Positions 27,374 to 36,038 are shown, counted from the stretch's first letter. The stretch: DNA of 64,000 nucleotides from Pseudomonas sp. Irchel s3b2 (GCF_900187445.1 NZ_FYEB01000002.1:1-64000), one strand, 5' to 3'. Translations and numbers: made by a program. Notes: generated by a model not told the origin, from the letters alone.

Positions 27374-28306
27374 TCAAGTCCACCAATACCGTACAAGATG
27401 AAAGAAGATCGGCGCCGCAAAACACACTGAATCCAGCCGATCCAGCATCCCGCCGTGGCCTTCGATCATGTGTCCCCAATCCTTCACGCCGCGATCACGC
27501 TTGATTGCCGACATCACGATGCCGCCGGCAAAGCCCAGCAGGTTGATCAGCAGCGCAATCAAGAACGACTGCCACGGGCTGAAGGGTGTGGTCCACCACA
27601 AGGCTGCACCAATCAGCGAGGACAGCAAAACGCCGCCGACAAAGCCTTCAACGGTTTTCGACGGTGACAGAGTGGGCGCGATTTTGCGTTTGCCGAACAA
27701 CTTTCCGCATACGTACTGCAGCACGTCCGACAACTGCACCACGATCACCAGATACGCGATCAGCAGCAGGTTGCGGCCTTCATAACCGACGATGTCCAGG
27801 GTCAGCAGGGCGGGCACGAACGACACGCAGAACACCGCGATCATCAAGCCCCATTGCACTTTCGACGCCCGCTCAAGGAAGTGCGTGCTGTCGCCGCCGA
27901 GAGACGCAAGAATCGGCAGCAGCAAAAACACGTACACCGGAATAAAGATCGAGAACAATCCGTACCAATCGGAATAGATCAGCAGATATTGCAGCGGCAA
28001 TGCCAGGTAAAACGCTGCCACCAGCGCCGGGTAGTCGCTGCGTCGAGTGGGCATGAGGGTAAGGAATTCGCGTAGCGCATAGAACGATACTGCGTAAAAC
28101 AGCAGGATCACCGCGCCGGTGCCCAGCCAAAAAGCGATGCCGATCACCACCACCATCACCCACCAGGCGTTGATGCGGGCGTTGAGGTTTTCGATGACTG
28201 CATTGGGCGTGCCCCGGGTGCGCAGTTTGAGGATCAGGCCAATCAGTGAGGCCAGCACCAGAATCATGCCGATCCCGCCGAACAGCATCAGGGTTTGTCT
28301 ATCCAT
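27374..28306 (-). CDS. ynbB: Phosphatidate cytidylyltransferase family protein (CdsA/YnbB-like)
   Basis: Integral membrane enzyme predicted to make CDP-diacylglycerol from phosphatidate and CTP. The 310-aa protein has about eight hydrophobic helices. The C-terminal CdsA signature is intact (SAIKRDRGVKDWGH followed by GHGGMLDRLDS). The chromosomal cdsA normally sits near uppS and dxr, so this is a paralogue. It ends an operon with an acyltransferase and a CDP-alcohol transferase, matching E. coli YnbB and suggesting a self-contained phospholipid branch. It begins 1 nt after the upstream stop. Confidence 0.85.
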   Translation of the reverse strand: MDRQTLMLFGGIGMILVLASLIGLILKLRTRGTPNAVIENLNARINAWWVMVVVIGIAFWLGTGAVILLFYAVSFYALREFLTLMPTRRSDYPALVAAFYLALPLQYLLIYSDWYGLFSIFIPVYVFLLLPILASLGGDSTHFLERASKVQWGLMIAVFCVSFVPALLTLDIVGYEGRNLLLIAYLVIVVQLSDVLQYVCGKLFGKRKIAPTLSPSKTVEGFVGGVLLSSLIGAALWWTTPFSPWQSFLIALLINLLGFAGGIVMSAIKRDRGVKDWGHMIEGHGGMLDRLDSVCFAAPIFFHLVRYWWT

Positions 28307-28307
28307 G

Positions 28308-28928
28308 TCAGGAATGCTCCGGGGCGAGGGCCAGCAGTGCGTCGCGGCTGCGTGAAAGGAACAGCTCTTTGCTTTCGCCTTCAGTCAGTTGCAGGGGCGC
28401 GCCGAAACTGGTGGTACACAGCAGCGGCAGTGGCAGCACTCGGCCCTTGGGCATGACCCGGTTGAGGTTGGCGATCCACACCGGAATCACTTGGGCCTGT
28501 GGGTAACGTTTTGCCAAGTGATACAGGCCGCTTTTGAACGGCAGCAAACCCTCTTCCAGATTGCGCGTGCCTTCGGGAAAGATGATCAACGAATCACCGT
28601 TCTCCAGAGCGTCGAGCATGGGCTGCAACGGGTTATCCACAGGGTCCTTGCGCTCGCGATCGATCAGCACGCCGTTGAACACCCGGCTGATGATGTAACG
28701 GCGTAAGGCGCTCTTGTTCCAGTAGTCACTGCCGGCCACCGGTCGCGTAAGTTTGCGCAGGGCGGAAGGGAGTGAGGCCCAGAGCAGCACGAAGTCGCCG
28801 TGGCTGCTGTGATTGGCAAAATAAATGCGCTGCACGGGTTCCGGCGCGCAACCCATCCACAGGCTGCGGGCGCCAGTAACGGTTCGGGCCATGGAGGTGA
28901 TGAGGAAGGCGACCACAGGTTCGAACAT
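28308..28928 (-). CDS. 1-acyl-sn-glycerol-3-phosphate acyltransferase (PlsC-like)
   Basis: Predicted to acylate lysophosphatidate or a related lipid at the membrane. The ATG at 28928 has AAGGA 8 nt upstream and gives 206 aa. A start at 28961 would overlap the preceding gene and lacks this site. Motif I is NHSSHGD (H40-x4-D45) and motif III is FPEGTR (117-122), both diagnostic for the PlsC superfamily. It is embedded between CdsA-like and unknown membrane genes, not found in the E. coli four-gene version as I know it. Alternative substrates cannot be excluded. Confidence 0.85.
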   Translation of the reverse strand: MFEPVVAFLITSMARTVTGARSLWMGCAPEPVQRIYFANHSSHGDFVLLWASLPSALRKLTRPVAGSDYWNKSALRRYIISRVFNGVLIDRERKDPVDNPLQPMLDALENGDSLIIFPEGTRNLEEGLLPFKSGLYHLAKRYPQAQVIPVWIANLNRVMPKGRVLPLPLLCTTSFGAPLQLTEGESKELFLSRSRDALLALAPEHS

Positions 28929-28939
28929 TAACGATTTCC

Positions 28940-29395
28940 TTATCCAGCGAAGGGCAGCCAAGGGCTGGCCAGAATGACAGCCAATGGTGGCAGCACTTGG
29001 GCGGCCAGCAGGACAGCCTGTTTGCGCAGCAGTTTAAGTCCCCCGCGCTGACGTTCGGTCCAGGGCCGGCCGGCACGGTTGGCCGGTTGCAGGCCGAGGT
29101 TTTGCAGGGCCTGGTCGAGGGCTTGAGTGCGGTCTGACAAAGCGTCAGCGTCGCGGGCCATCAGGGTAAAGAGGTCAGCGTCGAAGGCCACCCGCAGCGC
29201 CCAGTATTTTTGCCATAGCCCGAGGATGATCAGCCAGGCGCTGAGGATCAAGAACGGCGCAGCCGGGGTGATCAGCAGCAGTTGCAGCAGGCCAAACAAC
29301 ACACCCAGCAAGGTCAGCCCTGTGGATAACTGATCGAGAGTGCGGCCCCGGCGCAGCAGGCTGGCGACCACGTGCAGTTCCATATCAACCGGCAT
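28940..29395 (-). CDS. Small membrane protein of unknown function
   Basis: I do not recognise a family. The 151-aa product has a hydrophobic block at about 24-60 (LLGVLFGLLQLLLITPAAPF, then LILSAWLIILG). A charged, probably helical middle follows (DADLFTLMARDADALSD). A C-terminal hydrophobic stretch (about 128-150) includes LLAAQVLPPLAVILASPWL. The ATG at 29395 overlaps the upstream phosphatase stop by 11 nt and has GGAG 8 nt before it. Its place in the lipid operon suggests a structural or accessory role with the neighbouring phospholipid enzymes. Confidence 0.75.
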   Translation of the reverse strand: MPVDMELHVVASLLRRGRTLDQLSTGLTLLGVLFGLLQLLLITPAAPFLILSAWLIILGLWQKYWALRVAFDADLFTLMARDADALSDRTQALDQALQNLGLQPANRAGRPWTERQRGGLKLLRKQAVLLAAQVLPPLAVILASPWLPFAG

Positions 29396-30695
29396 AGGCG
29401 TTCTCCAGGGCTTGGCGATGGGCCGGATGCAGCACCACTTGCGGGCGTGCGGCCTGGATCATCGCCACGGCGGCATCGACAGTGGCCGCTCGACCGCTGT
29501 GCAGCAACCAGGCCGCGATAGCAGTGGCGCTGCGTGAATAACCCAAAGCGCAGCAGACCAGCAGTGGACCTTGCTGGCGCAGGTGCTCAATGGCCTGGGC
29601 GGCGGCGAGGCATTGCTCAGCGCTGGGCGTGGTCAGGTCGAGTATCGGAACGCTTTGATAGGCGCGGCCTCTCGGGTTGAGCGGCAGCTCAGCGCATAGA
29701 TCAACCACTGCTTTGAACGGCGCCAACTGATCAGCATTGGGGAGCCTGCCAAGCCAAACGTTATCCACGACCTCATTGGGCTGCGGATGTTTGCGGGTCC
29801 AAAGCCGTGAATTGATCCACGCCGCGGCCACGTAAGGTGCAAATAACCAACGGGCGGCCGGGCTAAGGCGGCCGTCGGCGCGTTTCTGAAACCCGGCGGC
29901 GTCCAGCAGCATGTAGTTGAGCGCCACCAACAGCAACGCCACGGCGGGCCAGATCAGCCACAGCCATCCGCCGCCCAGGCCAAAGGCTGGAATGGCGAAT
30001 ATCGCCGCACCGATACCATAACGCAGGGCCAGGCGCCAGCGTTTCGGATCCTTGGCCAACCGCAGGCTACTCAAGGGGCTGGGCCGATCCAGTGGCCACA
30101 ACCACACGCACAGCCAGCCGGCGAGGGCGCCTGTGGGTAAGTCGATAAAGTGATGTTGATAAGTGGTCAGCACCGAAATCCCGATCAATGCGAACCAGCC
30201 GTGCACCAGCCAGCGCCACAGGCCTTGCGTGTGCCGTTGGTACATCACCCACAAAATCACCAGCAGAGCGATGTGCAGCGACGGCGCCTGATTGAACGGC
30301 TTGTCGAACCCGGCCAGCACCGCGAACAGCCAGCCGAACACTCCGTCCAGTTCAGGCCGTTCGAAGGTGAAGCGCAGCGGCCATAACAGGAAACAACTGA
30401 CTGAGATCACTTGAGCACTCAGCAGGCGCAAGGCATGGCGCTTGAGTTCATGGCGACTATCGGGCAGCAGCAGCGAAAAACCGTACAGCAGATCAATCGT
30501 CCAGTAGGGGACGATGGTCCAGGCCCAGAAGGGCATGGCGGTTTCCCAATCGAAAACGAAGGTGTCGACATCGCTGCGCTGGGCCGTGACCCACGTGGCA
30601 AAGCCGTAGCTGGCGAAAAACAGCGGCGCCAGCACCAGCAACCAGAGCACGGCGGGTTTCAGCAAACCCGGCTCTCTCGGGGCAGCCCCCATCAT
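29385..30695 (-). CDS. ynbD: PAP2-like membrane domain fused to dual-specificity phosphatase (YnbD-like)
   Basis: Two-part protein of 436 aa from the ATG at 30695, which overlaps the preceding stop (ATGA). The N-terminal ~300 residues are polytopic and carry PAP2-type pieces (QAPSLHIALL and a later TYQHHFIDLPTG). The C-terminal domain has the Cys-x5-Arg phosphatase loop CALGYSR (Cys382, Arg388). The layout matches E. coli YnbD, second to last in ynbABCD. It could dephosphorylate a phosphatidyl-alcohol phosphate intermediate, similar to PTPMT1-type phosphatases. That role is inferred from context only. Confidence 0.82.
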   Translation of the reverse strand: MMGAAPREPGLLKPAVLWLLVLAPLFFASYGFATWVTAQRSDVDTFVFDWETAMPFWAWTIVPYWTIDLLYGFSLLLPDSRHELKRHALRLLSAQVISVSCFLLWPLRFTFERPELDGVFGWLFAVLAGFDKPFNQAPSLHIALLVILWVMYQRHTQGLWRWLVHGWFALIGISVLTTYQHHFIDLPTGALAGWLCVWLWPLDRPSPLSSLRLAKDPKRWRLALRYGIGAAIFAIPAFGLGGGWLWLIWPAVALLLVALNYMLLDAAGFQKRADGRLSPAARWLFAPYVAAAWINSRLWTRKHPQPNEVVDNVWLGRLPNADQLAPFKAVVDLCAELPLNPRGRAYQSVPILDLTTPSAEQCLAAAQAIEHLRQQGPLLVCCALGYSRSATAIAAWLLHSGRAATVDAAVAMIQAARPQVVLHPAHRQALENAYAG

Positions 30696-32449
30696 TGCAC
30701 CCGTTGCGCGAGGGACACGGTGAAGATCCCCCATTCATCCACTCGCTGGGTGATTTTACGAAAACCCGCTGCTTCTACCAGTTGATCCATTTCCGCCTGG
30801 CTGCGCCGACGCATTACCCAAGCCTGGCCTTGACGGTGACTGGTGAGGGCGCGGGCAATCAGTTCCAGCTGCGGGTGCCAGGGCTGACCGGTGTAGACCA
30901 GATAGCCACCGGGCTCCACGGCCTCGGCCAGGCCCGCCAAAGAGCCGCCGACCAGTGCATTGTCGGCAAACAGTTCATACAACCCGGACACCACCGCCAG
31001 TGTCGGCTTTGGGTCCAGTGCCGCCAGGTCGGCGCGGTCGAACGCGTCGCCTTTCACGAACTGCGCGATGTCTCCAAGGCCTTTATCGCGAATCAGCGCA
31101 CCACCGTCACGGACATTAATGTCGCTGTAATCGCGCAACAGTATCGATTCCGGTAGCGGGCTGACGCCCTGCAAGGCTTCGAGAATGTAGCGGCCGTGAC
31201 CGGCGGCGATGTCGACAATGCGCACCGGTCGGCCTTCTTCGCGCAGTTTGGCCATGGTCAGGCGCAGCAGTTCTTCGACGTTGAGTTTGCGCTGGCGAAT
31301 GCCGCGCCAGCCGATGGAATTCAGGTAGTTCTGATCAATCATCCGCCCGAGCCCGCCCTTGCCGGTGGGCTGGTTGCGGTACACGTAGTCCAGGGTGCTG
31401 CCGGAGTCGAAACCGGTGTCGAAACCCAGTTTCACCCCATCTGACAGTCGGCTGCCCAAGCGCATGCTGGCGCGGGTCATGCGCCAGTACAGGTCACGCA
31501 ACGAGTTGCGCGGCAGCGGGGCGGCGAGGGATTCGGATTCGGCGCAGGTCAGGCCGATTCTGTCGGCATCGAGCAACGAGGCGCGGTCCAGCGGGTATTC
31601 AAAGTTTTGCAGGATAAAGCGTTTGGCACTGGCTACGGCCACGGCGCGATCACGTTCCCCAAGCGTGTCGTGGAAGAAGCCCGGGAGAATGTGTTTTTCC
31701 TTTTTCAGGCTGCCCAGGCGTTCGAAAAACTGTTCCTGGGGTTTGCGGTGGACCACAAAATCCGAGCCGGAAATCAGCAACTGGGTCGGCACCTGTATCG
31801 CCTGCGCATCGGCCACAACACGGTCGGCGGCTTCATACAAGCCGAGTAGCACATTCACCGAAATCGCCTTGGTGATCAGCGGATCGCTGTCGTAGGAGGC
31901 GACGCGTTCCGGGTCGTGGCTGAGGAACTTGGCCTTGACGTAGCTGTTGACGAAAAAGTTGCCGCGAAACTTGCGCATCAGCGCCAGACCCGGACGGGCG
32001 CAAGGTACGTAGAGCTTGACCTTGAATGCGGGCGACGCGAGCACCAGCGAGCGGATGCGCGGTGCATAGTCGTGGACCCAGGTCGAGGCAATCACCGCGC
32101 CGACGCTCTGGGCGATCACGGCCATGTTCTCTTCGTCGATCTGGTGGGTCGCGTTCAGGTGATCGCAAAAGGTCTGCACGTCACGCACGCTGGTGGCGAA
32201 ACTTGGGCTGTCACCGCGAGCTCCCGGCGACTGACCATGGCCGCGCGCGTCCCAGGCAAAGAAGTCGAACGCTGGCAGGTCTAGTTCATCCACCAAGTGG
32301 GCGATGCGCCCCGAATGTTCATGGCCGCGATGAAACAGCAGCACTGCCTTGCGCGGTTCGCCCGGATTACCCGCCGTGGCCGGCCAATGGCGGTAGAACA
32401 GCTCAACGCCGTCGTGGGTAGTGAAGGTCTGATTCTGAGTTTCACGCAT
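30692..32449 (-). CDS. ynbC: Bifunctional alpha/beta-hydrolase / SAM-dependent methyltransferase (YnbC-like)
   Basis: A 585-aa fusion. Residues about 10-280 form a lysophospholipase/monoacylglycerol-lipase-type alpha/beta hydrolase, with the WDARGHGQSPG strand-loop and a late His in GFFHDTLGE. The nucleophile elbow reads AQSVG at 113-117 rather than GxSxG, with Ser115 retained. Residues about 370-585 are a class I methyltransferase with IVDIAAGHGRY. The combination matches E. coli YnbC. It follows the CDP-alcohol transferase after 39 nt, and its stop overlaps the next gene, so co-translation is likely. Confidence 0.85.
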   Translation of the reverse strand: MRETQNQTFTTHDGVELFYRHWPATAGNPGEPRKAVLLFHRGHEHSGRIAHLVDELDLPAFDFFAWDARGHGQSPGARGDSPSFATSVRDVQTFCDHLNATHQIDEENMAVIAQSVGAVIASTWVHDYAPRIRSLVLASPAFKVKLYVPCARPGLALMRKFRGNFFVNSYVKAKFLSHDPERVASYDSDPLITKAISVNVLLGLYEAADRVVADAQAIQVPTQLLISGSDFVVHRKPQEQFFERLGSLKKEKHILPGFFHDTLGERDRAVAVASAKRFILQNFEYPLDRASLLDADRIGLTCAESESLAAPLPRNSLRDLYWRMTRASMRLGSRLSDGVKLGFDTGFDSGSTLDYVYRNQPTGKGGLGRMIDQNYLNSIGWRGIRQRKLNVEELLRLTMAKLREEGRPVRIVDIAAGHGRYILEALQGVSPLPESILLRDYSDINVRDGGALIRDKGLGDIAQFVKGDAFDRADLAALDPKPTLAVVSGLYELFADNALVGGSLAGLAEAVEPGGYLVYTGQPWHPQLELIARALTSHRQGQAWVMRRRSQAEMDQLVEAAGFRKITQRVDEWGIFTVSLAQRVQ

Positions 32450-32488
32450 TGCACTTTCCTTATGCTTGGGGAGCCTTACGCTGAGGCC

Positions 32489-33112
32489 TTATGCCGAGGG
32501 AGCGTTTTCCTGCACTTCTTTCAGGCCCAGACGGACCCGGTTGACCAAGGTGTAAGCCAGCAGGACGGCGACCACCGCAAACACAACGTTAATCCACAAC
32601 GCGTTGATCCAGCCGATGGCAATGCCGGTGGCCAAGACGCCCAATACAAACGCGCGATCGCTCTTGCCCATCGGGCCGTCATAACGCCGCGATGCGCCGA
32701 CCATCGGCCCGAGGACGCCACTGTACTCGCTGAACAATGCCAGCAGCGTGACCAACAGCACAATCAACACACTCACGTCGGGAATCAGGGCAAAAGGCAG
32801 GATCAGCGCGCTGTCGGCAACAATATCGCACAGCTCATTAAGGTAGGCGCCGAGGCGCGACTGCTGGCCGAATTCCCGGGCCAGCATGCCGTCGATGGCA
32901 TTCAGCGCCATCCGCAGGATCATCCACACGGGAATCAGCAGAAATACCCACAGGTGATTGGCGAAACAGGCAATCCCGATGCCCGTCACGACCGAAATGA
33001 TGCCGGCCAGCACGGTGATTTGATTGGCGGTGGTGCCGTTATCGAACAATCGCTGAACCAGCGGTCGCAACAGATTCTGGAAGGCGGGTTTAAGTTGATA
33101 GATGGAGGGCAT
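32489..33112 (-). CDS. ynbA: CDP-alcohol phosphatidyltransferase family protein (YnbA-like)
   Basis: First gene of the lipid operon. The 207-aa membrane protein has about six helices and the CDP-alcohol transferase core at residues 71-100. The canonical motif DxxDGxxARx8GxxxDxxxD is present as NxxDGxxARx8GxxxNxxxD. Asn71 and Asn92 replace two of the four Asp, while Asp74 and Asp96 are kept. Such enzymes join CDP-diacylglycerol to an alcohol. It would use CDP-lipid from the CdsA-like protein of the same operon. The acceptor alcohol cannot be predicted. Confidence 0.85.
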   Translation of the reverse strand: MPSIYQLKPAFQNLLRPLVQRLFDNGTTANQITVLAGIISVVTGIGIACFANHLWVFLLIPVWMILRMALNAIDGMLAREFGQQSRLGAYLNELCDIVADSALILPFALIPDVSVLIVLLVTLLALFSEYSGVLGPMVGASRRYDGPMGKSDRAFVLGVLATGIAIGWINALWINVVFAVVAVLLAYTLVNRVRLGLKEVQENAPSA

Positions 33113-33152
33113 CTGGATACGGTCTCAGCAATTGAAAGCGTGAACGTTCAGG

Positions 33153-33181
33153 GTTATACGTCACAATAATCAGAATGCCAG
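33153..33181 (-). promoter_or_regulatory. Candidate promoter of the ynb-like operon
   Basis: On the minus strand CTGGCA and TATAAC are separated by 17 nt, which would start transcription about 35 nt before the first gene. The -35 matches consensus at 4 of 6 positions, so the call is tentative. The gap to the divergent LysR gene is 159 nt. Confidence 0.4.
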
Positions 33182-33271
33182 TAAAACTGCACGGCTCATC
33201 CTCTTCCAGCGATATCCAGGTCCAATCGGGAACTGTCGGCCTCGCGTTTTTCAGTGCTCAGGAGTTAATCC

Positions 33272-34174
33272 ATGGACCGCTTCCAGGAAATGCAAGTCTT
33301 CGCCGCCGTCGCTCAAGAGCAAGGCTTCTCGGCGGCGGCGCGGCGTTTGGGGATGTCGGCGGCCAGCGTCACTCGGGCAGTGGCGGCGTTGGAAAAACGC
33401 ATCGGCACCCAATTGCTGACGCGTACCACCCGCAGCGTGCATTTGAGCGAGGCGGGTCAGCGTTATCTGGAGGACTGTCGGAGAATTCTCACCGAGGTGC
33501 AGGAAGCGGAGGATTCTGCGGCGGGCAGCCATGCCCAACCCCGTGGGCAACTGACGATCACGGCGCCGGTATTGTTCGGTGATTTGTTCGTTACGCCGGT
33601 CATGGTCGGTTACTTGTCTCAATTCCCTGAAGTCAGCATCAACGCTCTACTGGTCGATCGGGTAGTGAGCATGGTCGAGGAGGGCATCGATGTGGCTGTG
33701 CGCATCGGTGAGTTGCCTGACAGCAATCAGCATGCAATTCGTGTGGGCGAAGTGCGGCGGGTGATCTGTGCTTCCCCTGGATTCCTGACTGACCATGGTC
33801 GGCCCCGGCATCCTGCAGAGTTGAGCGCAACCCCGATCATCGCTACCTCGTCTATCGGGCAGCACAGAAGCTGGCCGTTCCTTGACGGGGGAGAGCCGAT
33901 CAGCATTCGTCTGGAACCGCGTCTTGTGGTCACCGCCAATCAGGCGGCTATTACTGCCGCCTCGATAGGACTGGGACTGACCCGAGTCCTTTCGTATCAA
34001 GTGGCGAGCAAAGTCGCCGCCGGTGAGCTGGAAATTGTTCTGGCTGACTTCGAATTGCCGCCATTACCCATTCATGTGGTCTACCAGGGTGGGCGCAAAG
34101 CCCCGGTGCGGGTCCGTAGTTTTGTGGACTTCGCGGTGAAGGTGCTGCGCGAACACCCGGCCCTGCACGGCTGA
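33272..34174 (+). CDS. LysR-family transcriptional regulator
   Basis: A 300-aa regulator with the N-terminal LysR winged helix (residues 1-60, MDRFQEMQVFAAVAQEQGFSAAARRLG) and a C-terminal effector-binding domain of the CrgA/PecT-like subgroup (MVEEGIDVAVRIGELPDS). It is divergent from the ynb-like operon and upstream of a glutathione transferase gene on the same strand. A 21-bp palindrome lies just after its stop, before the transferase gene. The likely target is the transferase/oxidoreductase pair, but control of the lipid operon is also possible. Confidence 0.85.
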   Translation: MDRFQEMQVFAAVAQEQGFSAAARRLGMSAASVTRAVAALEKRIGTQLLTRTTRSVHLSEAGQRYLEDCRRILTEVQEAEDSAAGSHAQPRGQLTITAPVLFGDLFVTPVMVGYLSQFPEVSINALLVDRVVSMVEEGIDVAVRIGELPDSNQHAIRVGEVRRVICASPGFLTDHGRPRHPAELSATPIIATSSIGQHRSWPFLDGGEPISIRLEPRLVVTANQAAITAASIGLGLTRVLSYQVASKVAAGELEIVLADFELPPLPIHVVYQGGRKAPVRVRSFVDFAVKVLREHPALHG

Positions 34175-34178
34175 AGGG

Positions 34179-34199
34179 TTATTTCACCGGGTGAAATAA
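34179..34199. promoter_or_regulatory. Perfect 21-bp palindrome, candidate LysR operator
   Basis: TTATTTCACC and GGTGAAATAA flank a single central G. The site contains a T-N11-A core typical of LysR boxes. It lies 4 nt after the LysR stop and 113 nt before the glutathione transferase start. It is not followed by a T-run, so operator is preferred over terminator. Confidence 0.55.
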
Positions 34200-34312
34200 T
34201 GGATTGCGTTTGCTGGTTATTCTGTTGTTTTGGTGGTGGGTGGAAGATAGCCCCCATCGGCGCTGATCTCTCCTGAACGGCGCCACTAACCAGCTAACCA
34301 GCGGAGTCGACC

Positions 34313-34939
34313 ATGCTAGCCATCAAACTCTACAACTTTCCCCGTTCTGGCCATGCTCACCGGGTAGAGCTGATGCTGTCTTTGTTGCAACTGCCGACCG
34401 AACTGATCTTTGTCGATTTGGCCAAGGGCGCCCACAAGCAAGCGGATTTTCTGGCGCTCAACCCATTTGGTCAGGTTCCGGTGATTGATGATCAAGGCGT
34501 GGTGCTGGCCGATTCCAACGCGATCCTGGTCTACCTTGCGTTGAAATACGGCAACGGTCACTGGCTGCCAACCGACCCGGTCGGTGCGGCCAAGGTTCAG
34601 CGTTGGTTGTCGGTCGCCGCCGGGCCGATTGCCTTTGGCCCTGCCAGGGCAAGGCTGATCACTGTGTTTGGTGCGCCTTACAACGCGCAAGAGGTGATCG
34701 CTTATGCCCAAACCTGGCTCAAAGTGATCGATCAGGAACTGGGTGCAACGCCCTATCTGGTCGGTAGCGAGCCGACCATCGCCGACATTGCCGCGTACAG
34801 CTACATCGCTCATGCACCGGAAGGCAATGTGTCGCTGGAGGACTACGCCAACATTCGCGCGTGGCTGGCGCGGATTGAAGCTTTGCCAGGGTTTGTCGGC
34901 ATGCCGCGCACCGTCGCCGGTTTGCAAAAAACTGCCTGA
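34313..34939 (+). CDS. Glutathione S-transferase family protein
   Basis: Cytosolic transferase of 208 aa. It has an N-terminal thioredoxin-like domain beginning [22 protein letters not shown], the cis-Pro region [11 protein letters not shown] with the glutathione-binding LADSNAI motif (about residues 65-72), and a C-terminal helical domain with [14 protein letters not shown]. Substrate is not predictable. It follows the LysR regulator and precedes a PNPOx-family protein, an arrangement seen in detoxification modules. Confidence 0.9.
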   Translation: MLAIKLYNFPRSGHAHRVELMLSLLQLPTELIFVDLAKGAHKQADFLALNPFGQVPVIDDQGVVLADSNAILVYLALKYGNGHWLPTDPVGAAKVQRWLSVAAGPIAFGPARARLITVFGAPYNAQEVIAYAQTWLKVIDQELGATPYLVGSEPTIADIAAYSYIAHAPEGNVSLEDYANIRAWLARIEALPGFVGMPRTVAGLQKTA

Positions 34940-35002
34940 TGTTCACGACCCGACTCGGTCGGGCCGTTCTTATTGCGCGAGGAGCGCAGGGGAGAAGCCG
35001 TT

Positions 35003-35959
35003 ATGGAACGTTCACCTTGGCACGCAGGCGAGAAACAGTTGCAGGCTCGCGTGGGTGTCGCCGAGCGAATGGACGAATTAGGTCGTAGGGTGATTCGCAG
35101 CGAGATGCCGGATCAGCACCGCACGTTCTATCAGCAACTGCCGTTCATGCTGTACGGCGCGGTGGATGCTGACGGCAATCCTTGGGCCAGCATTCTTGAA
35201 GGGGCGCCGGGTTTTGCCCATTCTCCAGAGCCTGCGCTGTTGCAGTTCGGCAGCCTGCCTGGCCGCGACGACCCTGCGCAATTGCAAGACGGGGCGGCGA
35301 TCGGTCTGCTCGGTATCGAGCTGCACACCCGACGTCGCAACCGTCTCAATGGTCGAATCGGCGCTGTAACGGCGAGCGGCTTCGAGGTGAAGGTGGAGCA
35401 ATCTTTCGGCAATTGCCCGCAGTACATTCAATTGCGCCAGTTTCGCTCGGTTCCCTTGGCGGATCCGACGACCCGTATCGCGCAGCACCTCAATGGGCTG
35501 GATGACGCGGCCAAAGCCATGATCGCCGGCGCTGATACCTTCTTTGTCGCCAGTTATGTGGACGTCGATGGCCAACGCTCTGTGGACGTTTCTCATCGGG
35601 GTGGACAGGCGGGTTTCGTCCAGGTAGAGGGCAATCGCCTGACCATCCCGGACTTCGCCGGCAACCTATTCTTCAATACCTTGGGCAACCTGCTGACCAA
35701 TCCTCGAGCCGGTTTGCTATTCATCGATTTCGATTCGGGTGACTTGCTGCACCTCAGCGGTCGTACGCAAATCATCCTCGAAGGCCCTCAGGTCGAAGCC
35801 TTTCAAGGGGCCGAGCGGTTGTGGACATTCGAGGTGGAGCGCGTGGTGCGTCGGCCCGCGGCGCTGGCCTTGCGCTGGCGCTTTGACGGTGTGTCACCCA
35901 AAAGTTTGCTGACCGGTACTTGGGCGCAGGCGAATGCTCGTCTGCGAGCTCAGGTTTAG
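35003..35959 (+). CDS. Pyridoxamine 5'-phosphate oxidase-like flavin-binding protein
   Basis: A 318-aa protein with two PNPOx-type split-barrel halves. The first is at about 40-110 and the second at about 185-275, with ADTFFVASYVDVDGQRSVDVSHRGG and a FNTLGNLLTNPRAGLLFIDF strand. The family binds FMN or F420-like cofactors. The ATG at 35003, after GGGGAG, was preferred over an upstream in-frame start. It is 63 nt downstream of the glutathione transferase gene and is followed by an inverted repeat that can serve as terminator. Reaction unknown. Confidence 0.82.
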   Translation: MERSPWHAGEKQLQARVGVAERMDELGRRVIRSEMPDQHRTFYQQLPFMLYGAVDADGNPWASILEGAPGFAHSPEPALLQFGSLPGRDDPAQLQDGAAIGLLGIELHTRRRNRLNGRIGAVTASGFEVKVEQSFGNCPQYIQLRQFRSVPLADPTTRIAQHLNGLDDAAKAMIAGADTFFVASYVDVDGQRSVDVSHRGGQAGFVQVEGNRLTIPDFAGNLFFNTLGNLLTNPRAGLLFIDFDSGDLLHLSGRTQIILEGPQVEAFQGAERLWTFEVERVVRRPAALALRWRFDGVSPKSLLTGTWAQANARLRAQV

Positions 35960-35960
35960 A

Positions 35961-36038
35961 AAAAGATCGCAGCCTTCGGCAGCTCCTACAGGGTGTAAAC
36001 AAATCCTGCGTAGGAGCTGCCGAAGGCTGCGATCTTTT
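35961..36038. repeat. REPIN / terminator-like inverted repeat
   Basis: 28-bp perfect arms at 35961-35988 and 36011-36038, separated by 22 nt. Each has the core GGAGCTGCCGAAGGCTGCG or its complement. The core is a widespread Pseudomonas REP. A- and T-tracts at the outer ends would also let it terminate transcription. It begins 1 nt after the oxidoreductase gene. Confidence 0.9.

Noticed and set aside
32297..33169. 290-aa open frame antisense to the ynbA-like gene
   Set aside because: The minus-strand frame has a complete CDP-alcohol transferase core, while the plus frame is rich in Gln/His without motifs.
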